Below are positions 24,194 to 31,273 of a stretch of 64,000 nucleotides of DNA, in pieces. Below the pieces are notes generated by a model. It ran no database searches and had not been told where the DNA came from. It saw only the letters and a program-made list of their open reading frames with translations. The DNA lies in NCBI GenBank assembly GCA_002436415.1, contig DJMA01000007.1, positions 30,462 through 94,461 on the forward strand. Reading direction: 5' to 3'. A program made the translations under genes and the position numbers. This DNA is from Bdellovibrionaceae bacterium UBA6502. Its GTDB lineage: Bacteria; Bdellovibrionota; Bdellovibrionia; Bdellovibrionales; UBA840. The stretch's first letter is position 1. Every line of letters starts with the position of its first letter.

Positions 24194-25114
24194 TTAATTA
24201 GTAGCACTTTGTTTTAAGCGATCAACGAGCCAGTTTAGTAGAGTTGAGCTTGAGGTGTCGAAACTACGGTTTTCAATATAGGCCAGAGATATTTGGTTTA
24301 CCAAGGGTTTACCACTTCCTTCAAAGCGAATGATTTCATGTCCTCTTTTTATTAAGCGGTCATAAAGGTGATGGGGGAGGATTCCCGCACCCATTCCTCT
24401 AACGATGAACTTACTAAGCCCCTGTACATCCATCACGGTGGCTTTAACATCTAGGTTTAAGTTTTTGTTTCCTAGGTGTTGTTCAAACCATCTTCCTAAT
24501 ACTGGCTGACCTTGTTGGTATTCAACGTAGGGAAGGCTTTCATAAAACTTTTTTTCATTTTTAATTTTTTTATTGTCTAAAAGCTCTGGTGAAATACAAA
24601 GTTCTAAATTTTCTGAATATATTTGTTCAAGATGAATTCTTCGATCCATTTTGAATTGGTCCACAAAAGCGAAATCGATATCTCCATTTAGAAGTTTTTG
24701 GTTAAAAACTTCTGCGAAATCTAGGTACAAACGATATTTTATGAAAGGAAAGTTTTTTGAAAACTCACAAAGAAGCGGAATGATTTCGTTATTGCCAAAT
24801 TCAATGGGCATACCGATTGTGACAGTTCCTTTTAAGTTTTGTTTATCGTCTTTTAGTCCCCATAAGGCGTCTTCAATTCCACTAAGGCCTCGAGAGATAT
24901 TTGTGTATAATTCTTTTCCTTTATTGGTGGGGATAAGACGTTGGTTAATTCTATCAAATAACTGGACATCGAGGGTTTCCTCAAGACTGCGAATGTGTTG
25001 ACTCACTCCTGATTGGGTCAAATGTAAGTTCTTCGCCGCCATTGTCATAGAGTTGGTTTTGAATACTTCTTGAAACACTCGTAATTGATTTAAATTGACC
25101 TGATCTAATAACAT
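24194..25114 (-). CDS. LysR-family transcriptional regulator
   Basis: The 306-residue protein has a LysR winged helix-turn-helix (residues ~8-65, MTMAAKNLHLTQSGVSQHI and SLEETLDVQLFDR) and a periplasmic-binding-like effector domain (VTIGMPIEFGN; LCISPELL). The ligand is not evident. LysR regulators often control a divergent neighbour, but the gene on that side begins about 540 bases away and is an orphan membrane protein. The phospholipase-like gene lies downstream on the same strand. Confidence 0.93.
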   Translation of the reverse strand: MLLDQVNLNQLRVFQEVFKTNSMTMAAKNLHLTQSGVSQHIRSLEETLDVQLFDRINQRLIPTNKGKELYTNISRGLSGIEDALWGLKDDKQNLKGTVTIGMPIEFGNNEIIPLLCEFSKNFPFIKYRLYLDFAEVFNQKLLNGDIDFAFVDQFKMDRRIHLEQIYSENLELCISPELLDNKKIKNEKKFYESLPYVEYQQGQPVLGRWFEQHLGNKNLNLDVKATVMDVQGLSKFIVRGMGAGILPHHLYDRLIKRGHEIIRFEGSGKPLVNQISLAYIENRSFDTSSSTLLNWLVDRLKQSATN

Positions 25115-25652
25115 AAATACCCAGTGGCTATAGGAATAAATAAAGCTTTTATATTATATATTTATAACAAAACTAAGCATTGGACAATCTTTAAACTCCA
25201 ATTGAAACCACATATAATCTCCCAGATCGAAAGAAATATTTATCTTCTGCGGCTGCCTTTTGACATGTGAGATAGCAGAACTTAAAGAGAGAGCTAAAAT
25301 AAACTTTTAAATTCTCATTATTGCCTCTGGGTAAAAGAATTGCATTGCCAAGCTTCATACCTGAAACCTTTAACACGTCTAACAGCTAAGAAGATAAACT
25401 GAGGGCATAGCTCTTAAGCAATAGCAGGCTCGCGAAGGTGGAAGACTGAAGTGATTTAAGTGTATGAAATTACGAAAGAAAATGTCAATTGACGAATATG
25501 AATATTTTCCCTGTACAAAGTCTATTCATAAGGTTGCATAAATTTTATTTTTAGATAAAACCGACTAGTATCAGCTCCGGTGATGATACATTGAAAAAAT
25601 AAATTTAAAAATAGAGCGAAGTTAAAAGTAATATCGCCCTAGGAGCATTACA
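25115..25652. other. Intergenic region between the LysR gene and an orphan membrane protein
   Basis: No credible gene was identified. A 61-codon frame on the minus strand (25191-25376, GTG start) has no ribosome binding site or recognisable motif. A hairpin GTATCA/TGATAC lies near 25568-25591. The left end should hold the LysR promoter and the right end the promoter of the next gene, which has AGGAG before its ATG. Confidence 0.45.
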
Positions 25653-26483
25653 ATGACTAAAACAGTTTCATTATTCATTAAAATTATATTGTTAAGTTTG
25701 TTTTATACAACTAGCTTTGCTGAGTTTACTCCTCCAATTGCTTTAGAATCTGATATTGCTATTACTTCTGAAAGTTACAATGACTTCGGTTTTTTCCACT
25801 CCCACAATACGATCCCGAGCTCTCTAGATAGAAAGTGGGCTGCAGGTTTTAAGCGTTTCATGGAGAAGCATTTTGACTCAGGATTATTGTTAGATAAAGG
25901 CTCTTTCTCTAGGCCTTTTCATAGGTTTCACGGACCTTTTGAGGAAAAGAGCCTTGTTTCTAAAAACGGAGAACCATTGTTTGTAGGAAAACGCGGAGAA
26001 GGTAAAGGCATGGTAGCAATTGGTAAAAAGGATGGAAGGTTGTATTTTTATAACGAGCATCTAGAGCTAGTTAAGCCTATTTCCGGTTATACGGAAGAAG
26101 AAATAGTAAGAGCCATGGAAACAGCTATAGAAAAAAATGTTATAAGTGAAATGGCCTCAGATCATAAAAAACTAACAAAAAAAATTAACCTTTGGTGGAG
26201 CGCAATTTTGACGGCAGCCGCACTATCATTTTCTAAAGATATGACGCAAGCCATTTCAGCTACAGTAATTTTGAATGTAGTTATTATCGGATTAAACGAA
26301 GTAATAAGTAGAATTATGTTAGACGGTGAAGCATTGAAGGTTTTTAAAGACCTCAAAAAGTTTTTAGCGGAAGATTCACGAGGAGTAAGGCATATAAAAA
26401 CCCGTAGGGGTGATATTTCAACAGCTCATAGTTTTGAAGATCTTCGGAAGAGCATCTTCTGTAGTAAGAGCGCAGGGGGCTAG
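25653..26483 (+). CDS. Hypothetical exported/membrane protein
   Basis: Not recognised. The 276-residue protein has a signal peptide (MTKTVSLFIKIILLSLFYTT...AEF). It then has a basic, aromatic-rich domain (WAAGFKRFMEKHF; LFVGKRGEGKGMVAIGKKDG) and two hydrophobic stretches around residues 186-228 (LWWSAILTAAALSF; TVILNVVIIGLNEV) that could be a membrane hairpin. It stands alone, with about 540 bases free of genes upstream. It may be lineage-specific. Confidence 0.6.
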   Translation: MTKTVSLFIKIILLSLFYTTSFAEFTPPIALESDIAITSESYNDFGFFHSHNTIPSSLDRKWAAGFKRFMEKHFDSGLLLDKGSFSRPFHRFHGPFEEKSLVSKNGEPLFVGKRGEGKGMVAIGKKDGRLYFYNEHLELVKPISGYTEEEIVRAMETAIEKNVISEMASDHKKLTKKINLWWSAILTAAALSFSKDMTQAISATVILNVVIIGLNEVISRIMLDGEALKVFKDLKKFLAEDSRGVRHIKTRRGDISTAHSFEDLRKSIFCSKSAGG

Positions 26484-26572
26484 ATTGGTAGATTATGGAG
26501 TGATAGTCTGTTTGGCAAAAATTCTAAGAACCAAAGCATGATCTCTTAATTTTTGCAGAATTCAGTGTCTAG

Positions 26573-26914
26573 CTATTGCTGCAAAAGTTTTTCTAATTCG
26601 ATCACTGTATGCTTAAAGCTTTCTTCAAGTTTTACAAAAATACTGTTACAAGCATCAAAGCTGTCATCACGCCCTAAAGACTCAAGATTAGCACTAAGTT
26701 TTGTGGCTTGAATTGCTCCTAGATTGGAGGATGCTCCTTTAAAAGTATGAGCTTCTCTGTAAAGCTCGGAGGCATTTTGGCTTTCGATCGCTTGTTTGAT
26801 GGAAACAAGTCTTTTTTCGCAGTCTTCCTTGTAGATTTCCACGAGTTGCTTCAAGAAACTTTTATCGCCGTCGGTGATCATTTCGATGTGATCAAAATCA
26901 AGTAGTGGATCCAT
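26573..26914 (-). CDS. Histidine phosphotransfer (Hpt) domain protein
   Basis: The 113-residue protein is a single Hpt domain with the phosphorylatable H56 in EAHTFKGASSNLGA, the standard HxxKGxSxxxG motif. Stand-alone Hpt proteins relay phosphate from hybrid kinases to response regulators. No cognate kinase lies next to it; the closest two-component genes in the window are far away. Confidence 0.9.
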   Translation of the reverse strand: MDPLLDFDHIEMITDGDKSFLKQLVEIYKEDCEKRLVSIKQAIESQNASELYREAHTFKGASSNLGAIQATKLSANLESLGRDDSFDACNSIFVKLEESFKHTVIELEKLLQQ

Positions 26915-27047
26915 AGTAAAGCCTTTTGAAGTTATAGTTTTATGTTAATAGTACTATATCGGAGGAATAAGCTAGAGGGCTGGGCAAATTAGCAATCATT
27001 AAGGATTTTTATATTTTCGTAAAAAGAATGCATCATTTTGAGACGAA

Positions 27048-27533
27048 TTAAGGAAGTTGTTCCTCTTTTTGCCATTGGTCTAAGAAGTTGACTAGGCTTT
27101 CTTCAATAATTTCATATACGTGAGCAAAACCTCTAGAGCCACCCCAATATGGATCGGGAACTGACTTTTCCTTGATTGAGGAATTGTATTGGAGAAGTAA
27201 TTCTACCTTGGCTTCAGAGTTATCAGGATAGTCATCCATGATGTCTGCAAGGTTTCTTTCGTCCATTGGGAATATGTGTTGAAAACGATAATAGTCTTCT
27301 AAGAGAAACTGCCTGGATCGAATAAAAGATAGGTCAGTACCTCTTTTTTGGGCTTCCTTTTGTGATCGAGAATCAGGTGGATTACCAGCGTGATATGCGC
27401 TGGTTCCACAACTATCGACTTCAAAGTACTCACTAAGATTTCGTTCTTTGAGTAGGCGGTGGAATATTCCCTCCGCCGTCGGGCTTCGACAAATATTTCC
27501 CAAACAAACAAAAAGGACCGAAGTTTTTTCCAC
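27048..27533 (-). CDS. Low-molecular-weight protein-tyrosine phosphatase
   Basis: The 161-residue protein has the P-loop VCLGNICRSPTAEG (C10, R16) and the general-acid Asp in VPDPYWGG, so it should be catalytically competent. Such enzymes dephosphorylate tyrosine kinases or small molecules. Its start shares one base with the stop of htpX, which indicates coupled translation from a common transcript. Confidence 0.94.
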   Translation of the reverse strand: MEKTSVLFVCLGNICRSPTAEGIFHRLLKERNLSEYFEVDSCGTSAYHAGNPPDSRSQKEAQKRGTDLSFIRSRQFLLEDYYRFQHIFPMDERNLADIMDDYPDNSEAKVELLLQYNSSIKEKSVPDPYWGGSRGFAHVYEIIEESLVNFLDQWQKEEQLP

Positions 27534-28423
27534 TATCGAAGACCCATTTCTAGTCTTTTAATACGGTCTTCTAGGCTTGGGTGGGTTGAAAAAAGTGCTG
27601 CCAAACTTGGTCTTCCACCAGAAATTTTCATGCTGGCAAAAGCCTTGTCTCTTTGGTCAACCAGATCAACATTGTTTTGAAGGCGTTTAAGAGCGGCTAT
27701 CATCTTATCTTTTCCTACGCTTCTAGCGGCGCCAGCATCGGCTCTATATTCACGCCATCGGGAGAAAAAGTTTAATACCACTGAACCTAAAATAGAGAAT
27801 AAAATATCTAGTACGATCACTAAGCCAAATTCTAAGAACGGGCTTCTTTCATCGTCATCACCACGTGAAATACCAAAGGCGATGGCGCGAGATAAGAACA
27901 TGACAAAAGAGTTGATCACCCCTTGCAAGAGGGTCATGGTTACCATATCTCCGTTAACGATATGGGCAACTTCGTGTGCTAAAACACCTTCCACTTCTTT
28001 TTCGTCCATTTTATTTAGTAAACCAGTACTAACTGCTACTAACGAACTATTCTTGGAAGCACCTGTTGCAAAAGCATTTACCTCAGGAGACTCATAAACA
28101 CCTACTTCAGGCATTTTTCTCATTCCATTCATAGCAGCAATTTTGTAAACCATGTCTAAAAGCTTTTTCTCATAACCATTAGCTTGTGTAGGGGAGATGA
28201 GATGAACGCCCATAGACTTTTTGGCAATCCATTTGGATAGGAACAAACTGATAAAAGCGCCACCAAAACCCCAGATGCTACAAAATACCAACAGACTTGT
28301 GTAGTCGATGCCATTTTGGCTAAGGTAAGGGCGAATGCCTAAAAGGTTGATAACGATCGATATTGTCGCAATCACCGCGATGTTAACTAGTATAAAGAAA
28401 AATCCTCTTCTAAAAAGGCTCAT
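27533..28423 (-). CDS. htpX: HtpX membrane zinc metalloprotease
   Basis: HtpX is an inner-membrane M48 protease acting in membrane-protein quality control. The 296-residue protein has two N-terminal membrane segments (FFFILVNIAVIATISIVI; LLVFCSIWGFGGAFI), the zinc motif HEVAH in VLAHEVAHIVNGD, two further hydrophobic stretches, and the third ligand in SRWREYRADAGAA. The start has a perfect AGGAGG. A good sigma-70-type promoter lies about 35 bases upstream, and the phosphatase gene follows. Confidence 0.95.
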   Translation of the reverse strand: MSLFRRGFFFILVNIAVIATISIVINLLGIRPYLSQNGIDYTSLLVFCSIWGFGGAFISLFLSKWIAKKSMGVHLISPTQANGYEKKLLDMVYKIAAMNGMRKMPEVGVYESPEVNAFATGASKNSSLVAVSTGLLNKMDEKEVEGVLAHEVAHIVNGDMVTMTLLQGVINSFVMFLSRAIAFGISRGDDDERSPFLEFGLVIVLDILFSILGSVVLNFFSRWREYRADAGAARSVGKDKMIAALKRLQNNVDLVDQRDKAFASMKISGGRPSLAALFSTHPSLEDRIKRLEMGLR

Positions 28424-28463
28424 GGGGTTTCCTCCTAAAAATCTTCACATTGAAGATGCTTTA

Positions 28464-28491
28464 ATTATGGAGATAAAAAAAAATCTGTCAA
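28464..28491 (-). promoter_or_regulatory. Sigma-70-type promoter for htpX
   Basis: On the minus strand TTGACA (28491-28486) and CATAAT (28469-28464) are separated by 16 bases, about 40 bases before the htpX ATG. Only one position departs from consensus in the two hexamers. Confidence 0.65.
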
Positions 28492-28499
28492 GATTTGCA

Positions 28500-28554
28500 G
28501 GAACCGATTTTTTGTAAATACTTATTATTATTTACAAAACTTGAGACCGGTTCC
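28500..28554. repeat. Nested inverted repeats just upstream of the htpX promoter
   Basis: The outer arms are GGAACCG (28500-28506) and CGGTTCC (28548-28554). The inner arms are TTTTGTAAATA (28510-28520) and TATTTACAAAA (28529-28539). They lie between the end of clpA and the htpX -35 element, so they could end the clpA transcript or bind a regulator. Confidence 0.7.
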
Positions 28555-28587
28555 GTAAGGGGCTAATTGAAATAAGAGTTTTTGCGT

Positions 28588-30819
28588 TTATTTAATCGTA
28601 AAAACTAGTTCTTCATCCTTTTTACTTATAGATACTTTTCCACCGTTTTCACTGAGTTTTCCGTAAAGAATCTCATCCACCAATTTGGCCTTGATTTCTT
28701 TATCGATTTGACGGTGAATTGGTCTTGCTCCATACAGAGGGTCGTAAGCTATATCTACAATATGTCGAATCACTTCGTCAGTTACTTCTACTTCTACCTT
28801 TTTCTTGGCTAGCTGTAGGTTCATGTCGCGAATGAACTTTTTAGTAACATCGATCAAAATTTCTTTTGATAAAGGTTTAAACTCTAAAACGGAATCCAAT
28901 CGGTTTAAAAACTCTGGGCTGAAAAAGTTTTTTAACTGAGTCTTGTCAAAAGCCTTTAATTGCGCACCTGCAATACCAATGCTGCCTTTTGAATTGTCCT
29001 TCGAGCCAGCATTAGAAGTCATAATTAAAACAATGTTTCTGCAATCTACGGTTTTTCCATTGGAGTCAGTAATGCTACCGGAGTCCATAATTTGCAGTAG
29101 AATATTAATTAAATCGGGATGAGCTTTTTCAATTTCATCCATTAAAATTACAGAATAGGGGTGTTTACTAATGGCATCTGTAAGTAAGCCACCTTCTTCA
29201 TATCCCACATAGCCCGGAGGAGCTCCAACGAGTCTTGCTACGCTGTGCTTTTCTAAGTATTCGGACATGTCGAACTTTTCAAAGTGTAGGCCAAGGTTTT
29301 TTGATAATTGTATGGCTAGTTCTGTTTTTCCAACTCCTGTTGGACCGGCAAACAAATAGTTACCGATGGGCTTGTTTTCCCTAGATAAACCAGCAAAGCT
29401 GAATTTGACAGCTTCGACCAAGGCATTTACGGCCTCGTCTTGCCCAAAAATCTTATCGAGAAGGTTCTTTTTTAAATCTTTTAATTTAGCCCCCTCAGCA
29501 CTTTGCAGGTTTTCAGTCGAGATAGAAGTCATTTCCGCTATCACCGCAGATAATTCAGCTTCGCTCAGCTCAATATTTTCCGTGTCTTCTTTTAGTTTTA
29601 GTCGAGCACAGGTCTCATCAATGAGATCCAAAGCATTGTCGGGTAGCTTTCGATCAGAAAGGTATCTTTTTCCAAGATCGATCGCCTTATGAACACTAGT
29701 TTCAGGGATTTTTACTTTATGAAATTTTTCGTATTCATTGATTTTGGTAGCTATGATTTTTTGAGCCTCTGTTACGCTACATTCTTCAATGTTTAATTTT
29801 TGAAAGAACCTTGCACCGGCATTGTTTTTTTCAAAAATACTTTTGTATTCTTTGTGATTGCAAGAAGCGATGACAAAAATGTTTTCTGCCTCCATAAGAG
29901 GGCGAAGTAGATGGCCTACTTCGATTCCCTGGCCGCCGCTGTTACCTGTGTTCAATAAGCTTGCTATGTCATCGATAAATAAGACTTTCTTGCCTTCTTT
30001 GGTTAGTTCTGCGGTTAAGGCGGCCATACGCTCTTCTAACTCGCCTCTAAATTTTGCCCCAGCCATTAGCTTTGTGATATGCAACTCATAATAGTCTAAA
30101 TTTTTTAAGTTCTTAGGAACATTCGCTTTTTGAATTCGTAAAGCGAAGTTTCTTGCTAGAGTAGTTTTGCCCACTCCAGGATCGCCAATCAAAAGGGGAT
30201 TGTTTCGTTTTTTTCTAGATAGGATTTGTACTAAACGTTTTAACAGGTAATCCCTTTCCACAAAGTCAGGAAGTTGGTCTTTGAAAGCAGGATCACTAAG
30301 TTTCGAGCAGAAGCTATCTGTTGCACTTCGAAAACTGTTTTCTGCCTCGGCACCCATTTCATCTACAGCAAACTCTTTGGTGGCGCTTCGCCCATGAGAA
30401 ATTTCGTTTAGCAGCTGTAAACGTGCTACTCCAAATTTGTCTTTGAAAAGAAATAAACCGAAGGATTCATCTTCGCCATAAAGTGCCACCAATAGGTCTT
30501 CTGGTCGTACTTCTGATCCACCAGAATTAATACTGTGGTGCCAAGCTGTTTGTAACATCCTCTGCGCACCGACGCTCATCACAGGAGGCATTTTGTTGTT
30601 TTCTTTTTTTCGCTTAGGAATATTGTCTTCAATATAAGTTTTCAATTCCTTCACGATACTTTCGCGAGGAATGCCCATGTTTTTACTAATTTCATTCACT
30701 CGTGGAGTGGACAAAATAGCTGTTAAGAGATGTTCAATGCTAAATATCTCAAAGTTTTCTTGGTGAGCCTTTTGGATGGCTTTTTGTAACTCTATTTCAA
30801 ACTCTGGACTAAGTTTCAT
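28588..30819 (-). CDS. clpA: ATP-dependent Clp protease ATP-binding subunit ClpA
   Basis: ClpA unfolds substrates and feeds them to ClpP. The 743-residue protein has an N-domain (1-~145), a first AAA+ module with Walker A GDPGVGKTTLA, and a second with GPTGVGKTELA and Walker B VILMDEIEKAHPD. The SIGI stretch after MTSNAGS may be the ClpP-contacting loop. In the first module Walker B reads LFIDDIASLL, with Asp where the catalytic Glu (LFIDEIH) is expected. Its start overlaps clpS by four bases. clpP is not in the window. Confidence 0.95.
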   Translation of the reverse strand: MKLSPEFEIELQKAIQKAHQENFEIFSIEHLLTAILSTPRVNEISKNMGIPRESIVKELKTYIEDNIPKRKKENNKMPPVMSVGAQRMLQTAWHHSINSGGSEVRPEDLLVALYGEDESFGLFLFKDKFGVARLQLLNEISHGRSATKEFAVDEMGAEAENSFRSATDSFCSKLSDPAFKDQLPDFVERDYLLKRLVQILSRKKRNNPLLIGDPGVGKTTLARNFALRIQKANVPKNLKNLDYYELHITKLMAGAKFRGELEERMAALTAELTKEGKKVLFIDDIASLLNTGNSGGQGIEVGHLLRPLMEAENIFVIASCNHKEYKSIFEKNNAGARFFQKLNIEECSVTEAQKIIATKINEYEKFHKVKIPETSVHKAIDLGKRYLSDRKLPDNALDLIDETCARLKLKEDTENIELSEAELSAVIAEMTSISTENLQSAEGAKLKDLKKNLLDKIFGQDEAVNALVEAVKFSFAGLSRENKPIGNYLFAGPTGVGKTELAIQLSKNLGLHFEKFDMSEYLEKHSVARLVGAPPGYVGYEEGGLLTDAISKHPYSVILMDEIEKAHPDLINILLQIMDSGSITDSNGKTVDCRNIVLIMTSNAGSKDNSKGSIGIAGAQLKAFDKTQLKNFFSPEFLNRLDSVLEFKPLSKEILIDVTKKFIRDMNLQLAKKKVEVEVTDEVIRHIVDIAYDPLYGARPIHRQIDKEIKAKLVDEILYGKLSENGGKVSISKKDEELVFTIK

Positions 30820-31133
30820 TCTGCGTCCTTTTCTATGCTTGTTTTTAATGGATGATCGTTTTCTTGTGAGTATTGGTTTACAATCATACTTTTCGTCAAA
30901 GCTATATCCTTGGGATATATTCCAGCGACTCCAGCTCCTTGATGGTGGACCATTAACATTATTTTGGTGGCTTCTTCTGTAGTTCGATCAAAAAAGTCTT
31001 CTAGAACATGAACCACAAAATCCATTGGAGTGTAATCGTCATTGTGAATTAAAACTTTATAAAAAGAAGGTTCCTTTATCTGGGTATCTAAAGCCCGGTC
31101 ACTCTGAGTACCAGTTTGAGTTTTTTGTGACAA
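30816..31133 (-). CDS. clpS: ClpS adaptor protein
   Basis: ClpS delivers N-degron substrates to ClpA. The 105-residue protein has an unstructured N-terminus and the core YKVLIHNDDYTPMDFVVHVL with the conserved NDD-TPM motif and KIMLMVHHQGAGV. The adjacent, overlapping clpA is its known partner. The start codon is preceded by AGGGAGG, and a near-consensus promoter lies about 40 bases upstream. Confidence 0.96.
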   Translation of the reverse strand: MSQKTQTGTQSDRALDTQIKEPSFYKVLIHNDDYTPMDFVVHVLEDFFDRTTEEATKIMLMVHHQGAGVAGIYPKDIALTKSMIVNQYSQENDHPLKTSIEKDAE

Positions 31134-31168
31134 AGTTCCTCCCTGTAAAGTCCAATTCCCTCACTAGT

Positions 31169-31198
31169 ATAATATGGTGCCAGGATTTGATATGTCAA
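31169..31198 (-). promoter_or_regulatory. Sigma-70-type promoter for clpS-clpA
   Basis: On the minus strand a perfect TTGACA (31198-31193) is followed after 18 bases by TATTAT (31174-31169), about 35 bases before the clpS ATG. Confidence 0.7.
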
Positions 31199-31273
31199 AT
31201 TTTGTATAAAGAGACTTTGTCTAAGTTGTTGAATTTAATTGGAAAAAAGTTTTTGATTCAAACAAAAGAATGT

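Noticed and set aside
25191..25376. 61-codon minus-strand ORF with GTG start
   Set aside because: No ribosome binding site, no recognisable motif, and it lies in a region that looks intergenic.
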